Shown: piece after piece, positions 17,157 to 26,772 of the stretch | Numbering within the stretch: position 1 is the first letter of the stretch | How the letters are laid out: the number at the start of each line of letters is the position of its first letter | Assembly: GCF_001884065.1 (NCBI RefSeq) | Contig: NZ_MACH01000080.1 | Coordinates: 41,756-105,755 of the forward strand | DNA from: Bacillus proteolyticus | Lineage (GTDB): Bacteria; Bacillota; Bacilli; Bacillales; Bacillaceae_G | Length of the DNA stretch: 64,000 nt | Direction: 5' to 3' | The notes under the pieces: generated by a model | The model's input: only the letters and a program-made list of their open reading frames with translations | Told to the model about the DNA's origin: nothing | Databases searched by the model: none | Made by a program: the position numbers and the translations under genes

Positions 17157-18419
17157 ATGAAAGAAATGCTACAGTTATTTCGCAACAAAGTGTACGCACG
17201 TTTTTTTCTAGCAAATATTTTAGAGCGACTTGGTTCTATGATTGCTGGAATTTCTTTAATGTTTTATTTGTTAAATCAATACGGAAAACAACCAGTTTAC
17301 GCAACGATGACGCAAATTATGATTGCATTACCTGCATTAATCTTTTTTCTATTAGTAGGGACAGTAGTGGATCGTTTTGATAGACAGCGTATTTGTACGG
17401 TAAGTAATATATGTTGTTCGCTTTGTAATATTGGAATTCTAATTTCGCTTTATTACGGGATGATTATACTCGTCTTCATATTTTTATTTTTGGAAAATGC
17501 ATGTATACAATTTTTCTCTCCATCAGAACAGTCGATGATACAGGGGGTAGTTGAATCAGACCAATATGGTGTAGCAGCGGGTATGAATCAAATGGTAAAT
17601 AGTTTGTATGCTTTGTTTGGTGTAGGAATTGCAACGATGGTGTATTGGACTTTTGGAATTTACGGAAGCATTTTAGTAAATACGCTCACCTTTATTATGA
17701 GTGGTATTTTGATTCAAACGATCTCCATTCCAGAAAAAGTTCGTTTACCAAATGGTAGAACAAAATGGAAAGAAGTTAATTTGAAGATGTTAATAACAGA
17801 GTTTCAAGAAGGGATCAAGTATATATACCAAAATGAAACTTTAAAAAAATTACTTTTAGGATTTATCGTATTTGGACTATTAAACGGTATTTTAAGCGTA
17901 TCCACTACTTACATATTAAAATACAAATTAGCACCAGCAACGTATGAAAGTTTAACAATGGTGGGCGGTGTAGTTGGAGGGATTTCATTACTAATTGGAA
18001 GTATAGTAGCAACAAGTATAGGTAAGAAATATGCACCAAAATCTATTATTGTTTTTGGTATGGCAGGCTCAGGAGTCTTCTTCGGTATGTGTTACTTTGT
18101 AAATCACGTATGGTCTTTTTATGTATGTATCGCTTTTGCGACTTTCTTTTTACCATTAATTAATGTTGCAATAATGGGCTGGATGTATGAAATTGTAGAA
18201 GAGTCATTCATGGGACGTGTACAAAGTTTACTTAGTCCATTAACGACAGGATTCCAGCTTTTATCTCTCGGTGTGATAGCAATGTTGTTCCCGAAATGGA
18301 TTAGTGCAGATACATTGTTTATTATTTTATTTGGTTTATTATTTTTGGTTATGTGTTTATATCAAGCTATTTTACCTAGTGGGAGGAAGCAAGTGCAGTG
18401 TATAGCTGAAGAGATGTAA
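17157..18419 (+). CDS. MFS transporter, macrolide-efflux-like
   Basis: A 420-residue protein with about 12 hydrophobic helices. The motif VVDRFDRQRICTVSN between helices 2 and 3 is the MFS A-motif form seen in MefA/YfiS-like exporters. A longer cytoplasmic linker (about residues 190-220) joins the two halves. ATG 17157 is eight bases after AGAAAGGA; the earlier TTG at 17133 has no site. It lies between two ABC systems and is followed, 55 bases later, by the permease genes, so it may share their transcript. The substrate is unknown. Confidence 0.75.
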   Translation: MKEMLQLFRNKVYARFFLANILERLGSMIAGISLMFYLLNQYGKQPVYATMTQIMIALPALIFFLLVGTVVDRFDRQRICTVSNICCSLCNIGILISLYYGMIILVFIFLFLENACIQFFSPSEQSMIQGVVESDQYGVAAGMNQMVNSLYALFGVGIATMVYWTFGIYGSILVNTLTFIMSGILIQTISIPEKVRLPNGRTKWKEVNLKMLITEFQEGIKYIYQNETLKKLLLGFIVFGLLNGILSVSTTYILKYKLAPATYESLTMVGGVVGGISLLIGSIVATSIGKKYAPKSIIVFGMAGSGVFFGMCYFVNHVWSFYVCIAFATFFLPLINVAIMGWMYEIVEESFMGRVQSLLSPLTTGFQLLSLGVIAMLFPKWISADTLFIILFGLLFLVMCLYQAILPSGRKQVQCIAEEM

Positions 18420-18476
18420 CATATGTAGGTTTTTTTATTTCTGAATATTCTATCGAATTGTAAGGGAGATAGAGTG

Positions 18477-19341
18477 ATGGTGATGCGAGTTGCTAAATGG
18501 TGTGGGATTACTTGTTTACAACTATTAGCTGCAATCTTATGTATAATCTGTCTAGGTGCGCTCCCTCGGTTATTTAAGGGATTGCAAATTGATTTAATTG
18601 GTTTTTGGAACACAGTTCTGTTTCTTGGAGAGAAGTTACTTCAACCAGGTGAAATTACTTATGGATTTCGGAACTCAAGAAAGTTATTTCCACAAATATG
18701 GATTCATTATGTAGAGACAATGTTTGTATTTATTTCGGCATTTATCCTTTCTTTACTCATTGCGTATGTTATCGTTGTGTGGGTATTGCAGCGCTCTCAA
18801 TCAAAGCAACGTATATGGAATGGAGTCTTCGTCGCACTTGAAAGTATCCCGGACATTTTATTAATTTTACTATCTCAACTTCTAGTAGTAATTATCTTTC
18901 AAAAAACAGGATTTATGCCAGTGAAACATGCGGGATTTGGTGAGGATAGGGCTCGCATGTTACCAATAATATGCCTTGCTATACCTACAACGTTATTATT
19001 TATGAAGCTACTATTATTACGTTTTAGAGAAGAATTAGAGAAAGATTATAGCATATTTGCAAAGAGCAGAGGACTGAGTTTAAGACATATTTTGACACAC
19101 CATATTTCAAGAAACGTTTTGTTAACAACAGTCTATTATGCAAAAACAAATATTTTATTTATGTTATCAAATTTATATATTATTGAATGGCTATTTAATA
19201 CGTACGGCATGTTTGTTTTTGTAAAAGAAAATTCCAATTAGAAATATTTACAGTGAGTTAGTTATATTATACGTACCGCTTTTTATACTATTTCGTATAT
19301 TACATACGCTTTTAAAAAATGTTATAAAGGAGCGTGTGTAA
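18477..19341 (+). pseudogene. OppB/DppB-like ABC permease with a frameshifted C-terminus
   Basis: The protein has an N-terminal helix, a periplasmic-type loop, and a permease core with an EAA-like loop (EKDYSIFAKSRGLSLRHILTHHISRNVLL), as in peptide/nickel permeases. The frame stops at 19239 after FVFVKENSN. Adding one T at each of two TTAG sites (near 19238 and 19259) would restore LEIFTVSLVILYVPLFILF and a stop at 19339-19341, directly before the next gene. So two one-base deletions seem to remove the last helix. ATG 18477 follows AAGGGAGA. Confidence 0.75.
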
Positions 19342-19342
19342 C

Positions 19343-20344
19343 ATGTGGCAAGTTGTAAAAAGAGATGTGAGATTTTGGCTAGGTGTTACTTTTTTGAGTG
19401 TACTAATGCTTGTTAGTATTGGAAATACGGTGTTTTTTGACGGGAATATTCGCGAATTAACGATGATGTATAACGAAAAAGGAGAATTAGAGGCTGCTCC
19501 GTTTTCACCATCGAGTAAATTTTGGTTCGGAAGCGATGAAAAAGGACGCGACCTTTTTCAGTTAATAATAGAAGGAGCGAAATGGACAGTTGGTGCTAGT
19601 ATCGTTATCGCAATTTTACGTGTAGTAATTGGCGGAACTATTGGTTTATTGCTAGGTATGTACAGTAAACGCTCATTTTCAGTTATCCCATCTTTTTTTG
19701 ATCCGTTTAGCATTGTACCGATGATTATGATTTCCTATTTTATGTTACATGAAGTTTTAATGTTTGAAAGTGGAGAGGAGGCTGCTCCGTTTCATTTGCG
19801 AGTTACGTTTCAAGTAGTGGTTCTTGCGTGTCTTGCTGTACCAACTGTTATGTTGTATGTAGCGCAAGAAGTAAAACGTATTAAGAATGAAGAATTTATG
19901 TTGGCGGCCACTGTGCTCGGCGGGAGTAAGTGGCAGAGGTTGAAACGTCATGTATGGCCGCATATGCTACCATCATTTCTTTTATTAGTAGCCCAGCAAT
20001 TTGTAAGTACTTTATTACTCCTCTTGCATCTTGGTTTGTTAGAATTATTTTTTGGCGGAACAATAATTTTTGGTACAGAAGCAGATAGTGTAACAAAAGA
20101 GTGGACAGGTTTAATCGGACAAAACTTCCGTCACTTAACTACACATACATGGATTGTACTTATACCAATCGCTTTCTATAGTATGACAATTTTGTCAGGA
20201 AATCTTATTAGTAATAGTATGCAAGATGCGATTAAGCTAGGAAATGTTAGAAGAGCGAATCGGAAGAAGGAAGAAGTGAAAGTAGAGAAACTAATACAGC
20301 CTACCATGAATGATTTTTCATTTCATAGAGAGGTGCAAAAATAA
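19343..20344 (+). CDS. OppC/DppC-like ABC transporter permease
   Basis: This is the second permease of a peptide-type importer. It has an N-terminal helix, then SSKFWFGSDEKGRDLFQLII, the typical OppC region, four or five further helices, and the EAA loop EEFMLAATVLGGSKWQRLKRHVWPHMLPS. The length of 333 residues is normal. ATG 19343 follows AAAGGAGCG; the previous gene, if repaired, would end two bases earlier, showing an operon. No substrate-binding protein or ATPase genes are adjacent, so the pair must borrow these or is an orphan. Confidence 0.82.
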   Translation: MWQVVKRDVRFWLGVTFLSVLMLVSIGNTVFFDGNIRELTMMYNEKGELEAAPFSPSSKFWFGSDEKGRDLFQLIIEGAKWTVGASIVIAILRVVIGGTIGLLLGMYSKRSFSVIPSFFDPFSIVPMIMISYFMLHEVLMFESGEEAAPFHLRVTFQVVVLACLAVPTVMLYVAQEVKRIKNEEFMLAATVLGGSKWQRLKRHVWPHMLPSFLLLVAQQFVSTLLLLLHLGLLELFFGGTIIFGTEADSVTKEWTGLIGQNFRHLTTHTWIVLIPIAFYSMTILSGNLISNSMQDAIKLGNVRRANRKKEEVKVEKLIQPTMNDFSFHREVQK

Positions 20345-20386
20345 AAAAAGATAGCTGAAGAAAAATTGTTTTCAGCTATCTTTTTT
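20344..20386. terminator. Bidirectional terminator between the permease and pyruvate oxidase genes
   Basis: AAAAAAGATAGCTGAA pairs exactly with TTCAGCTATCTTTTTT around an 11-base loop. It has A and T runs on both sides and separates two convergent genes. Confidence 0.92.
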
Positions 20387-20389
20387 CGT

Positions 20390-22090
20390 TTAGAGTGGAG
20401 GTAAATCAATCTTACCTTCTTCAAATAATTCTTTTATCATATGTTTCGTATAACCAGCAGCTTGACCAAATGTGATTTTTGCTGGCATTGGTGCTTCATT
20501 TACATCTACAACTACATCAATAATGCACGGTTTATTTTGTTTTACTGCATTTTCAAAGGCAGGAAGTAAGTCATCTAAATGTTCTACACGGTATCCAATA
20601 CCACCGCACGCCTCTGCGTATTTTGCGAAATCAGGATTCGTTAAGTCTGTACCAAATTCAATATTACCCATAACCTCTTGTTCGAATTTAATCATAGCAA
20701 TTTTATTATTGTTTAATACAACAACAACGATTGGTAGTTTATATTTAACAGCTGTTACGAAGTCATTCATTGTCATTCCGAATCCGCCGTCACCACAAAC
20801 TGCAAATACTTGTTTATCCGGGAAAGCAATTTTTCCAGCAAGGGCACCAGGTAAACCACAACCAAGCGTGGCAAGCCAGCTAGAAATGATAAATTGCTGA
20901 TTCGTCATACGGAAGTGTCTTGCTGTCCATACTGTTACATTTCCGACATCGACTGATAGAATTGCGTCATCTTCTGCTACTTTCTGCAGAGCGTGCATAA
21001 CTCGCTGTGGTTTAATTGGAGTGGAAGAGTCTTCTTCTTGATTGTGTAATTTTTCTTCCCACTTTTTCATCATTTCTTGGTGGTGTTCTAAGAAAGTATG
21101 GTCTTCAAGTTTTTCTACATTTTCAATTAACCATTTTAATGTTTTATCAGCATCACCAGCTAAGCCGATGTCTGTCGCATAACGTTTCCCGATTTGAGCC
21201 GGATCTGTATCAATATGAAGTGTTTTTGCTTTCTCAGGTAAGAAACCAGTAAACGGATAAGAAGTACCAACCATAATTAAAGTATCCGCATGCTTCATTG
21301 CCTCATAAGAAGGCTTTGTTCCAATTAATCCTAACCCACCGATGCAAAGAGGGTGTTCATCAGGAATAATCCCTTTAGCAGGTAACGTAAGTACGATTGG
21401 AGCACCAATGTGTTCTGCAAATGCAAGTAAAGACTCTCTTGCATGTTTTGCTCCTTTCCCGGCTAAAATAACAGGTTTTTTCGCTTCATTTATTGCGAGT
21501 TTCGCTGCATGTAAATCTTTTTCTTGCGGAAATAACTCAGGCAATGTAAAAGAAGTGTTTGTAACACGAGCACCATTTTTTATTTCGAATTTCGGAACAT
21601 CATCTGGAATTGTTAGAACAGATACACCTTTTTTCGTATATGCCATTCGAATCGCTTGATTCACTACAGCAGGTAGTTGTTCTGCTGACATAATGCGTTG
21701 GTTATAAACCGCAACATCATCAAACATTCTTTCTAAGTTTACTTCTTGGAAAAAATCGGTTCCGAGTAAATCAGATTCCACTTGTCCTGAAATTGCTAAT
21801 ACCGGGGCTTTATCGAGTTTCGCATCATATAAACCGTTTAATAAATGAATAGCGCCAGGTCCTGCGATTGCCATACAAACACCTAGTTTTCCTGTTAATT
21901 TTGCATAGGCAGCCGCTGCTAATGCGCCAGCTTCTTCATGACGAACTTGAATGAATTTAATTTTATCTTGTTTTTTTCTTAAAGCTTCAATAATAGAGTT
22001 GATGGAATCTCCAGGCATTCCGTATATATGTTCTACTCCCCAGTCAATTAATAGATCAACTAATGCTTCACCGGCTGTTTTTCCAAACAT
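20390..22090 (-). CDS. ydaP: Thiamine-diphosphate-dependent pyruvate oxidase
   Basis: The enzyme oxidatively decarboxylates pyruvate; the YdaP/PoxB branch makes acetate and CO2 and passes electrons to quinone. Three domains are visible: the pyrimidine-binding N-terminal part with the catalytic Glu (VRHEEAGALAAAAYAK), the FAD/central domain, and the diphosphate domain with GDGGFGMTMNDF and a VVLNNN motif. The 566 residues fit YdaP. The start is set by AAAAGGAGGAACA, giving MFGKTAGEALVDLL; 21 upstream codons in the open frame are ignored. It is probably transcribed alone. Confidence 0.88.
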   Translation of the reverse strand: MFGKTAGEALVDLLIDWGVEHIYGMPGDSINSIIEALRKKQDKIKFIQVRHEEAGALAAAAYAKLTGKLGVCMAIAGPGAIHLLNGLYDAKLDKAPVLAISGQVESDLLGTDFFQEVNLERMFDDVAVYNQRIMSAEQLPAVVNQAIRMAYTKKGVSVLTIPDDVPKFEIKNGARVTNTSFTLPELFPQEKDLHAAKLAINEAKKPVILAGKGAKHARESLLAFAEHIGAPIVLTLPAKGIIPDEHPLCIGGLGLIGTKPSYEAMKHADTLIMVGTSYPFTGFLPEKAKTLHIDTDPAQIGKRYATDIGLAGDADKTLKWLIENVEKLEDHTFLEHHQEMMKKWEEKLHNQEEDSSTPIKPQRVMHALQKVAEDDAILSVDVGNVTVWTARHFRMTNQQFIISSWLATLGCGLPGALAGKIAFPDKQVFAVCGDGGFGMTMNDFVTAVKYKLPIVVVVLNNNKIAMIKFEQEVMGNIEFGTDLTNPDFAKYAEACGGIGYRVEHLDDLLPAFENAVKQNKPCIIDVVVDVNEAPMPAKITFGQAAGYTKHMIKELFEEGKIDLPPL

Positions 22091-22171
22091 AATTGTTCCT
22101 CCTTTTAATAGGTAGATACTATTATGTTTTGGAGAAAAAGGAAAAATATACAATTGATAAAATTTTTATCT

Positions 22172-22909
22172 TTAATGATGACCGGCGAATAGTGTAAATA
22201 CTATTATTAGTAAAAATCCACTAATAGACCACGATAGAAACGGAAGGAAAGGTAGCTGTTTTTTTGCTTTCCAAAGCATTTCATGAATTGTGACATATCC
22301 AAGTGAACCAATAGCACTTCCCATAATGAGTCCTTGTAAATGAAGAGCTTTTCCTTCCATAAAAATGCCAAAAACTGTACCAGTTCCGAGAATAAGAGAA
22401 AGTAATAAAGTTGTTAATAAAAAGGAAATATATTTATGTTTTGTAAAGAGAAAGGGAATAATTAATGCTAATCCTTCTGGAATATGGTGAACGACAATTG
22501 CTATTAAAAACGGAATGGCAGAGTCATTATGATTTATAAAAGCTGTACCTAACGCAAATCCACTCGGTATATTATGAATAAATATAGCGAAAGAGAGAAA
22601 AAGGAAGGTTTGCCATGCTTGTTGATCCTTTTTATGTATCATTGGATGATGACAATAGTTATCTAATAAGCTCATAACTAAAATACCGATAGCTATACCA
22701 AGTATAGGCCCAATTATTTCATAGCTTGAAAATGTTTCAGGAATAATTTCAAGTGATAATAACCCAAGTAAAATGCCGCCACATAATGCGTATAAACGAT
22801 GCATTTTTTCTTCAATTAGCTGGCGTGTTGCTATTCCAACAGCACCGCCTAATAGTAATCCACCGAATGAAAAAAACGTAACAATCATTGGAATCCATAA
22901 TCGTTCCAT
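22172..22909 (-). CDS. ZIP-family metal transporter
   Basis: The 245-residue membrane protein has eight hydrophobic helices. Helices 4 and 5 carry the metal-binding motifs FIHNIPSG and VVHHIPEG, diagnostic of ZIP (ZupT/YgaZ-like) transporters that import zinc or other divalent metals. A histidine stretch (YCHHPMIHKKD) lies in the loop between helices 3 and 4. A weak ribosome site precedes ATG. The gene is upstream of ydaP on the same strand with an 81-base gap. No Zur-like box was recognised. Confidence 0.82.
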   Translation of the reverse strand: MERLWIPMIVTFFSFGGLLLGGAVGIATRQLIEEKMHRLYALCGGILLGLLSLEIIPETFSSYEIIGPILGIAIGILVMSLLDNYCHHPMIHKKDQQAWQTFLFLSFAIFIHNIPSGFALGTAFINHNDSAIPFLIAIVVHHIPEGLALIIPFLFTKHKYISFLLTTLLLSLILGTGTVFGIFMEGKALHLQGLIMGSAIGSLGYVTIHEMLWKAKKQLPFLPFLSWSISGFLLIIVFTLFAGHH

Positions 22910-23050
22910 AGTATCACACTCCGATTCTATACCCTTGTTTTTAGCTTACGAGAAGGAAAGTTAGATTAGTCCAAATTATTATGATTAATTATAGAGAAAA
23001 AACTGTAAATTCATTATAATTTATATATTGAAATGAAATGGAGAATACAA

Positions 23051-23821
23051 ATGCAAACAAAATGGAGTTTATCTGAATACGAAAATCCAAAACGGTATGA
23101 TATTGAAAATAAAAGTTTGTCAGATTTTCCGTTTTTACTATCATGGGCAAAAAAACTAAATATACAAAATGAATGGATTCTAGATATTGCCTGTGGTACA
23201 GGAAGGGTTACAATTCCATTTATAGAAAATGGATATCAAATGATTGGTGTAGATATACATGAAGGAATGCTTGCTGAAGCAAAGAAAAAAACTACGGATT
23301 GTAAGAGGGTAAAATGGTTACAACAAGACTGTTTACAATTAAGAATGAATGAAACAATTCCGTTAGCATTTATGGTAGGACACGGATTCCAGCATTTTCT
23401 TACGAATACTCATCAAAATCAGTTATTAACATCTATTCATCATGTGTTAGCTGAGAATGGTATATTCATATTCGATACACGTTTTCCTTCAAAAGAAGAA
23501 TTAATACAACCATCTACAGAAGAATATTGGACTACTGTTACTGACGAAAAGGGAAGAAAATGTGATCTATATACTGAAATGACATATGATTCAATTCAGC
23601 AAATACAGCACTACATAACCACAAGAAGGTTTTATGAGGGTGATACTCTAGTAGAGGAAATAAAAACAACGATAGATCTTCGTTATACGTACCCGCAAGA
23701 ATTAGAAAGGTTGTTAGAGTTGAACGGGTTCGAGTTGCTACATATATATAATGATTGGGAAGGGAATGAGTTAGGAGAGGATTGTTATTCAATGGTAGTA
23801 GTTTGCCGGAAGAAAAAATAG
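23051..23821 (+). CDS. Class I SAM-dependent methyltransferase
   Basis: The protein has the Rossmann methyltransferase motif I ILDIACGTGRVTIPF, acidic motif II VGVDIHEGML-like (MIGVDIHEGML), and a motif IV MVGHGFQHFL. These suggest a small-molecule methyltransferase of the YcgJ/Methyltransf_25 type. The 256 residues are usual. ATG 23051 is eight bases after TGGAG; an ATG 18 bases upstream is less well placed. Substrate unknown. The next gene begins 48 bases later with its own ribosome site. Confidence 0.8.
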   Translation: MQTKWSLSEYENPKRYDIENKSLSDFPFLLSWAKKLNIQNEWILDIACGTGRVTIPFIENGYQMIGVDIHEGMLAEAKKKTTDCKRVKWLQQDCLQLRMNETIPLAFMVGHGFQHFLTNTHQNQLLTSIHHVLAENGIFIFDTRFPSKEELIQPSTEEYWTTVTDEKGRKCDLYTEMTYDSIQQIQHYITTRRFYEGDTLVEEIKTTIDLRYTYPQELERLLELNGFELLHIYNDWEGNELGEDCYSMVVVCRKKK

Positions 23822-23869
23822 TATTATTTTAATAAATATGAGTGTAAAAAGCCTTTAAGGAGAGAAAAA

Positions 23870-24499
23870 ATGTCTTGGTACTTAGATAATGTTTATGAAT
23901 TAAATAAAGAAGCGCCGTATACATTCTACCTTCCTAGCTCAGAAGTGTTGGAGAAATTAAAGGTTGGAGATTTGGTAAAGCTAATTTTTGTATCTAAAAA
24001 TGAGGAAGAAGATGGATTTAATGGTGAAAGAATGTGGGTTGAAATCACTGAAAGAAATGAGAAGAAGTTTGTAGGGGAACTGAGCAATGAACCATATCGC
24101 TTAGATTTAAAAATAGGTGATAAAATTTCATTTGGAATTGAAAATATATGTGATACGGAATATAACGATCCAGCTTCAAAAGCTTGGGATTTTTATTTTG
24201 ATACGAAGGTAATTGTTAGTAATGATGTACTTGAAAAAAGAGAATTTAACTTTATGCTTAAAGAGGATTCAAGAGAAGAAGGTGACTCTGGCTGGTCAAT
24301 ATTAAGTGGCTATGAAAGTGATGACTATGTAAATAATCCTAAAAACTTTCAAATTATTTCAATTGGAGTCATATTGAATATGGATGATTCTATTTTAGAA
24401 TTTATTGGGGAACCATCTTTATGTGCATATGAAAGAAATGATAGAGGTAGATTTTATAAGATTGAAGACTATGATTGGGATACTTATTTAAATGGATAA
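23870..24499 (+). CDS. Immunity-like protein with DUF2314 and DUF2185 (Imm33-like) domains
   Basis: The N-terminal half (residues 20-100) has the DUF2314 pattern KVGDLVKLIF, GERMWVEITE, FVGELSNEPY and GDKISFGIENI. The C-terminal half has the DUF2185 pattern SGWSILSGYESDDYVNNPKN and DSILEFIGEP. Such two-domain proteins are often encoded next to polymorphic toxin loci or in immunity arrays. It is acidic and cytoplasmic. A good AAGGAGAG site precedes ATG. No toxin gene lies beside it; the next gene is a second immunity-like protein, so the pair looks like an orphan immunity cassette. Confidence 0.65.
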   Translation: MSWYLDNVYELNKEAPYTFYLPSSEVLEKLKVGDLVKLIFVSKNEEEDGFNGERMWVEITERNEKKFVGELSNEPYRLDLKIGDKISFGIENICDTEYNDPASKAWDFYFDTKVIVSNDVLEKREFNFMLKEDSREEGDSGWSILSGYESDDYVNNPKNFQIISIGVILNMDDSILEFIGEPSLCAYERNDRGRFYKIEDYDWDTYLNG

Positions 24500-24563
24500 G
24501 GAAAGATACGACATGCTAAAGAAAATACAGTATGTATATTGTTTTTAAGTAGGTGAATTTCAA

Positions 24564-25460
24564 ATGATTTTTTCATTAGGTAAAATAGATATTTTTCTTC
24601 CAGATGCAACATCCTCATACTTTTTTATTGTTGAGGACTTAGCAGAGATATTAAAAATTGAAACAAACTACGATGCATTAAAACAGTTTCGAAAAATACT
24701 TAGAAACGAGATAGAAAAAGATTTATACAAGCGTATAGATTTTGGTCAAGATTCAAACGAGGTAGTAATTCGTACTACTAATGCTCTTACTATACTTAAG
24801 ATTGCTGTAATTATTAATGGAGTAATTAATGTTACGATTTCAGAAGAAGAAATGACAGAAGCTGAACAGAAGCTCCTTTCTCACAAACGCCCTAAAAAAC
24901 AAAAGTGGAAAGTGGGAGACATATTTTGGCTTAATCTTAGTAATGGTACATATGGGTTTGGACAGGTATTATGGAAACCTTTTGGTAGTCCTGTTTGTGG
25001 ACTATTTGATTTAAATACAGAGACCATTCCAAATGTAGAAGAGGTTTCAAATCATTCTTTTATCTCCGTATTAACAGTACTCTCTAGTTCATTAGACAAG
25101 GGTGATTGGAAGGTGATTGACAATGCAGATGTAAGGATTGATGTGGAGAAGGTTCCTAGGCAACATCGTGGATTGGATGTTGCTGGTTCAATGAGTTATA
25201 GTGACGACACTCTTCTTGAGTTAGCAAATGCTTATTACGGACTTTTTCCGTGGAACGTTTTCTATGAAGAAGATTATTTTGACAACATTTTATTATCACC
25301 ATTTAAACGCCCTAACATTGCCAAAGTTTTATCGTCAATAGAAAGAGAAGAGTTTAGAAAAGAAAAAAGTGGAATTAAGAATAAAATGGTAGCCGAAACT
25401 ACCGTTTTAATTTTTAGTTTAAATAAAAGCATCAATAGTAAGTTTTTTATATTTTTGTAA
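24564..25460 (+). CDS. Immunity protein 26-like (Imm26) protein
   Basis: The N-terminal 100 residues are unrecognised. Residues about 112-235 fit Imm26: WKVGDIFWLNLSNGTYGFGQVL, then PVCGLFDLNTE and a PRQHRGLDVAGS segment. The tail after residue 270 (NKMVAETTVLIFSLNK and on) runs through a terminator-like hairpin at 25388, so the true stop may have been lost. A fragment of a second copy of its 3' end lies at 26611. Ribosome site AGTAGGTGA is moderate. Confidence 0.6.
   Translation: MIFSLGKIDIFLPDATSSYFFIVEDLAEILKIETNYDALKQFRKILRNEIEKDLYKRIDFGQDSNEVVIRTTNALTILKIAVIINGVINVTISEEEMTEAEQKLLSHKRPKKQKWKVGDIFWLNLSNGTYGFGQVLWKPFGSPVCGLFDLNTETIPNVEEVSNHSFISVLTVLSSSLDKGDWKVIDNADVRIDVEKVPRQHRGLDVAGSMSYSDDTLLELANAYYGLFPWNVFYEEDYFDNILLSPFKRPNIAKVLSSIEREEFRKEKSGIKNKMVAETTVLIFSLNKSINSKFFIFL
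25388..25415 (+). terminator. Terminator-like hairpin inside the 3' end of the Imm26 frame
   Basis: GGTAG pairs with CTACC around CCGAAA, followed by GTTTTAATTTTT. It lies within the last 25 codons of the open frame, which suggests that the present reading frame overruns an older gene end. Confidence 0.5.
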
Positions 25461-25612
25461 TACGTATGTTTATGTAAATGAAATTGAATGTGAAATGATT
25501 AGGATATGTTAGTATATTACTTGTTTTTGCCACTGCCCAATAAGGTAAAAAGTAACTTGAAGATGTGGGAGTATATGAGATTTTTAAAGGGATTCCAAAA
25601 GAATCGCTTATT

Positions 25613-26362
25613 TTATATTGTTTTTAAAAAATGTTGTACTATATCGAGGTATTTATCTGGATGAATTAAACTAATTTCTCCATGTCTATTTTTTTTTATG
25701 ACTTTTAGCAAACTATCATTAATGGTAGCGTGAAGTAGAGCTGCTGATTTTTTCATTATTGATAATTCTTTCTCACCAACTAATATTAATGTTTTGGCTT
25801 TAGTCTTGCATAATGTTGAAGGGATTGGATAGTCTCCATTGCTTTTCGTAATATTAATTAGGGTTTCTTTTGTCATTCGTGAACTATCTTCATAATATGT
25901 TTCAAATAATTCCTCTGGTACATTTAATGTTTTTGCCTGTAGTTTTGCATACCATCTGTTTTTAATTAATCCATAGCACACATTATACATTGGTACAGTT
26001 AATGTGACTGCTATTTTCATAGGATAAACCAACGCACTTTCGATAACAGCATTCTCTGTAATATCAAATTCTTGAGATATTATTTCAACAACGATTTGAG
26101 CGCCAATAGAAAGACCACAAATCGCAAAAACTTTTCCATTACAATTTTCTTTTATATAATTAATAACCTGTTCGGCCGATTTTTTTATACTTACAAAAGT
26201 ATTATTCCAATCATCGCCATGTCCATCAATAATAGGCGTAACAATATAATACTCTTTTTTCAATGCTTCAATTTGTGGTTTTAATGACTACCATGACAGT
26301 CCACCACCATGAAGGAGAATGATAACTGGCATATTTTTGTTACCAAATTCTTTGAATAACAT
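25613..26362 (-). pseudogene. Alpha/beta hydrolase, broken by nonsense and frameshift
   Basis: Read from ATG at 26362, the frame gives MLFKEFGNKNMPVIILLHGG, with an oxyanion-type HGGG, and then meets TAG at 26290-26292 right after a Trp codon. A six-A run (26279-26284 region) then shifts the frame. The rest is intact for 216 residues: nucleophile GLSIGA, a cap region, an Asp-type VGEKEL segment and catalytic-type KKNRHGEISL. The family is a small serine hydrolase of unknown substrate. Two lesions at the N-terminus make it non-functional unless a TTG within the body is used. Confidence 0.72.
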
Positions 26363-26610
26363 ATTTATCCCTCATCTATATATCGAATAGTGAATAAGAA
26401 ATCTTTTTTTATTACTGAACGAATACATATAATTGCTAATATATTTAGTTTCAACACCATTAAAACCTATCTACCCACTTTGTGTATTTGTTGTGTATAG
26501 GAACTGGAACGTGTATTCATTTTATCTAATCGTATTCTATAGGAGTTTCTGTATCAAAAAAAGATCAGTGATTTTCTTTTAATTATATACGAAAATTATA
26601 ATGGGGGAGG

Positions 26611-26692
26611 AACATCGCCAAAGTTTTATCGTCAATAGAAAGAGAAAAATATAGAAACGAAAAAAAATGGAATTAAAAAGAGAGCTTTTTTG
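26611..26692 (+). pseudogene. Fragment of the 3' end of an Imm26-like gene with its terminator
   Basis: The bases from 26617 read AKVLSSIEREKYRNEKKWN and TAA, matching the C-terminus of the gene at 24564 (AKVLSSIEREEFRKEKSG). A hairpin AAAAAG-agag-CTTTTTT follows at 26675-26692. It is the end of a second copy, most of which is gone. The rest of the gap 26363-26772 shows no gene. Confidence 0.65.
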
Positions 26693-26772
26693 TGATTTTA
26701 ATATTACTAACTATAACCTATCGAGTAAAACAATTTTTTTGTTTTACTTATAAATAAATGGAGGTACTAATT

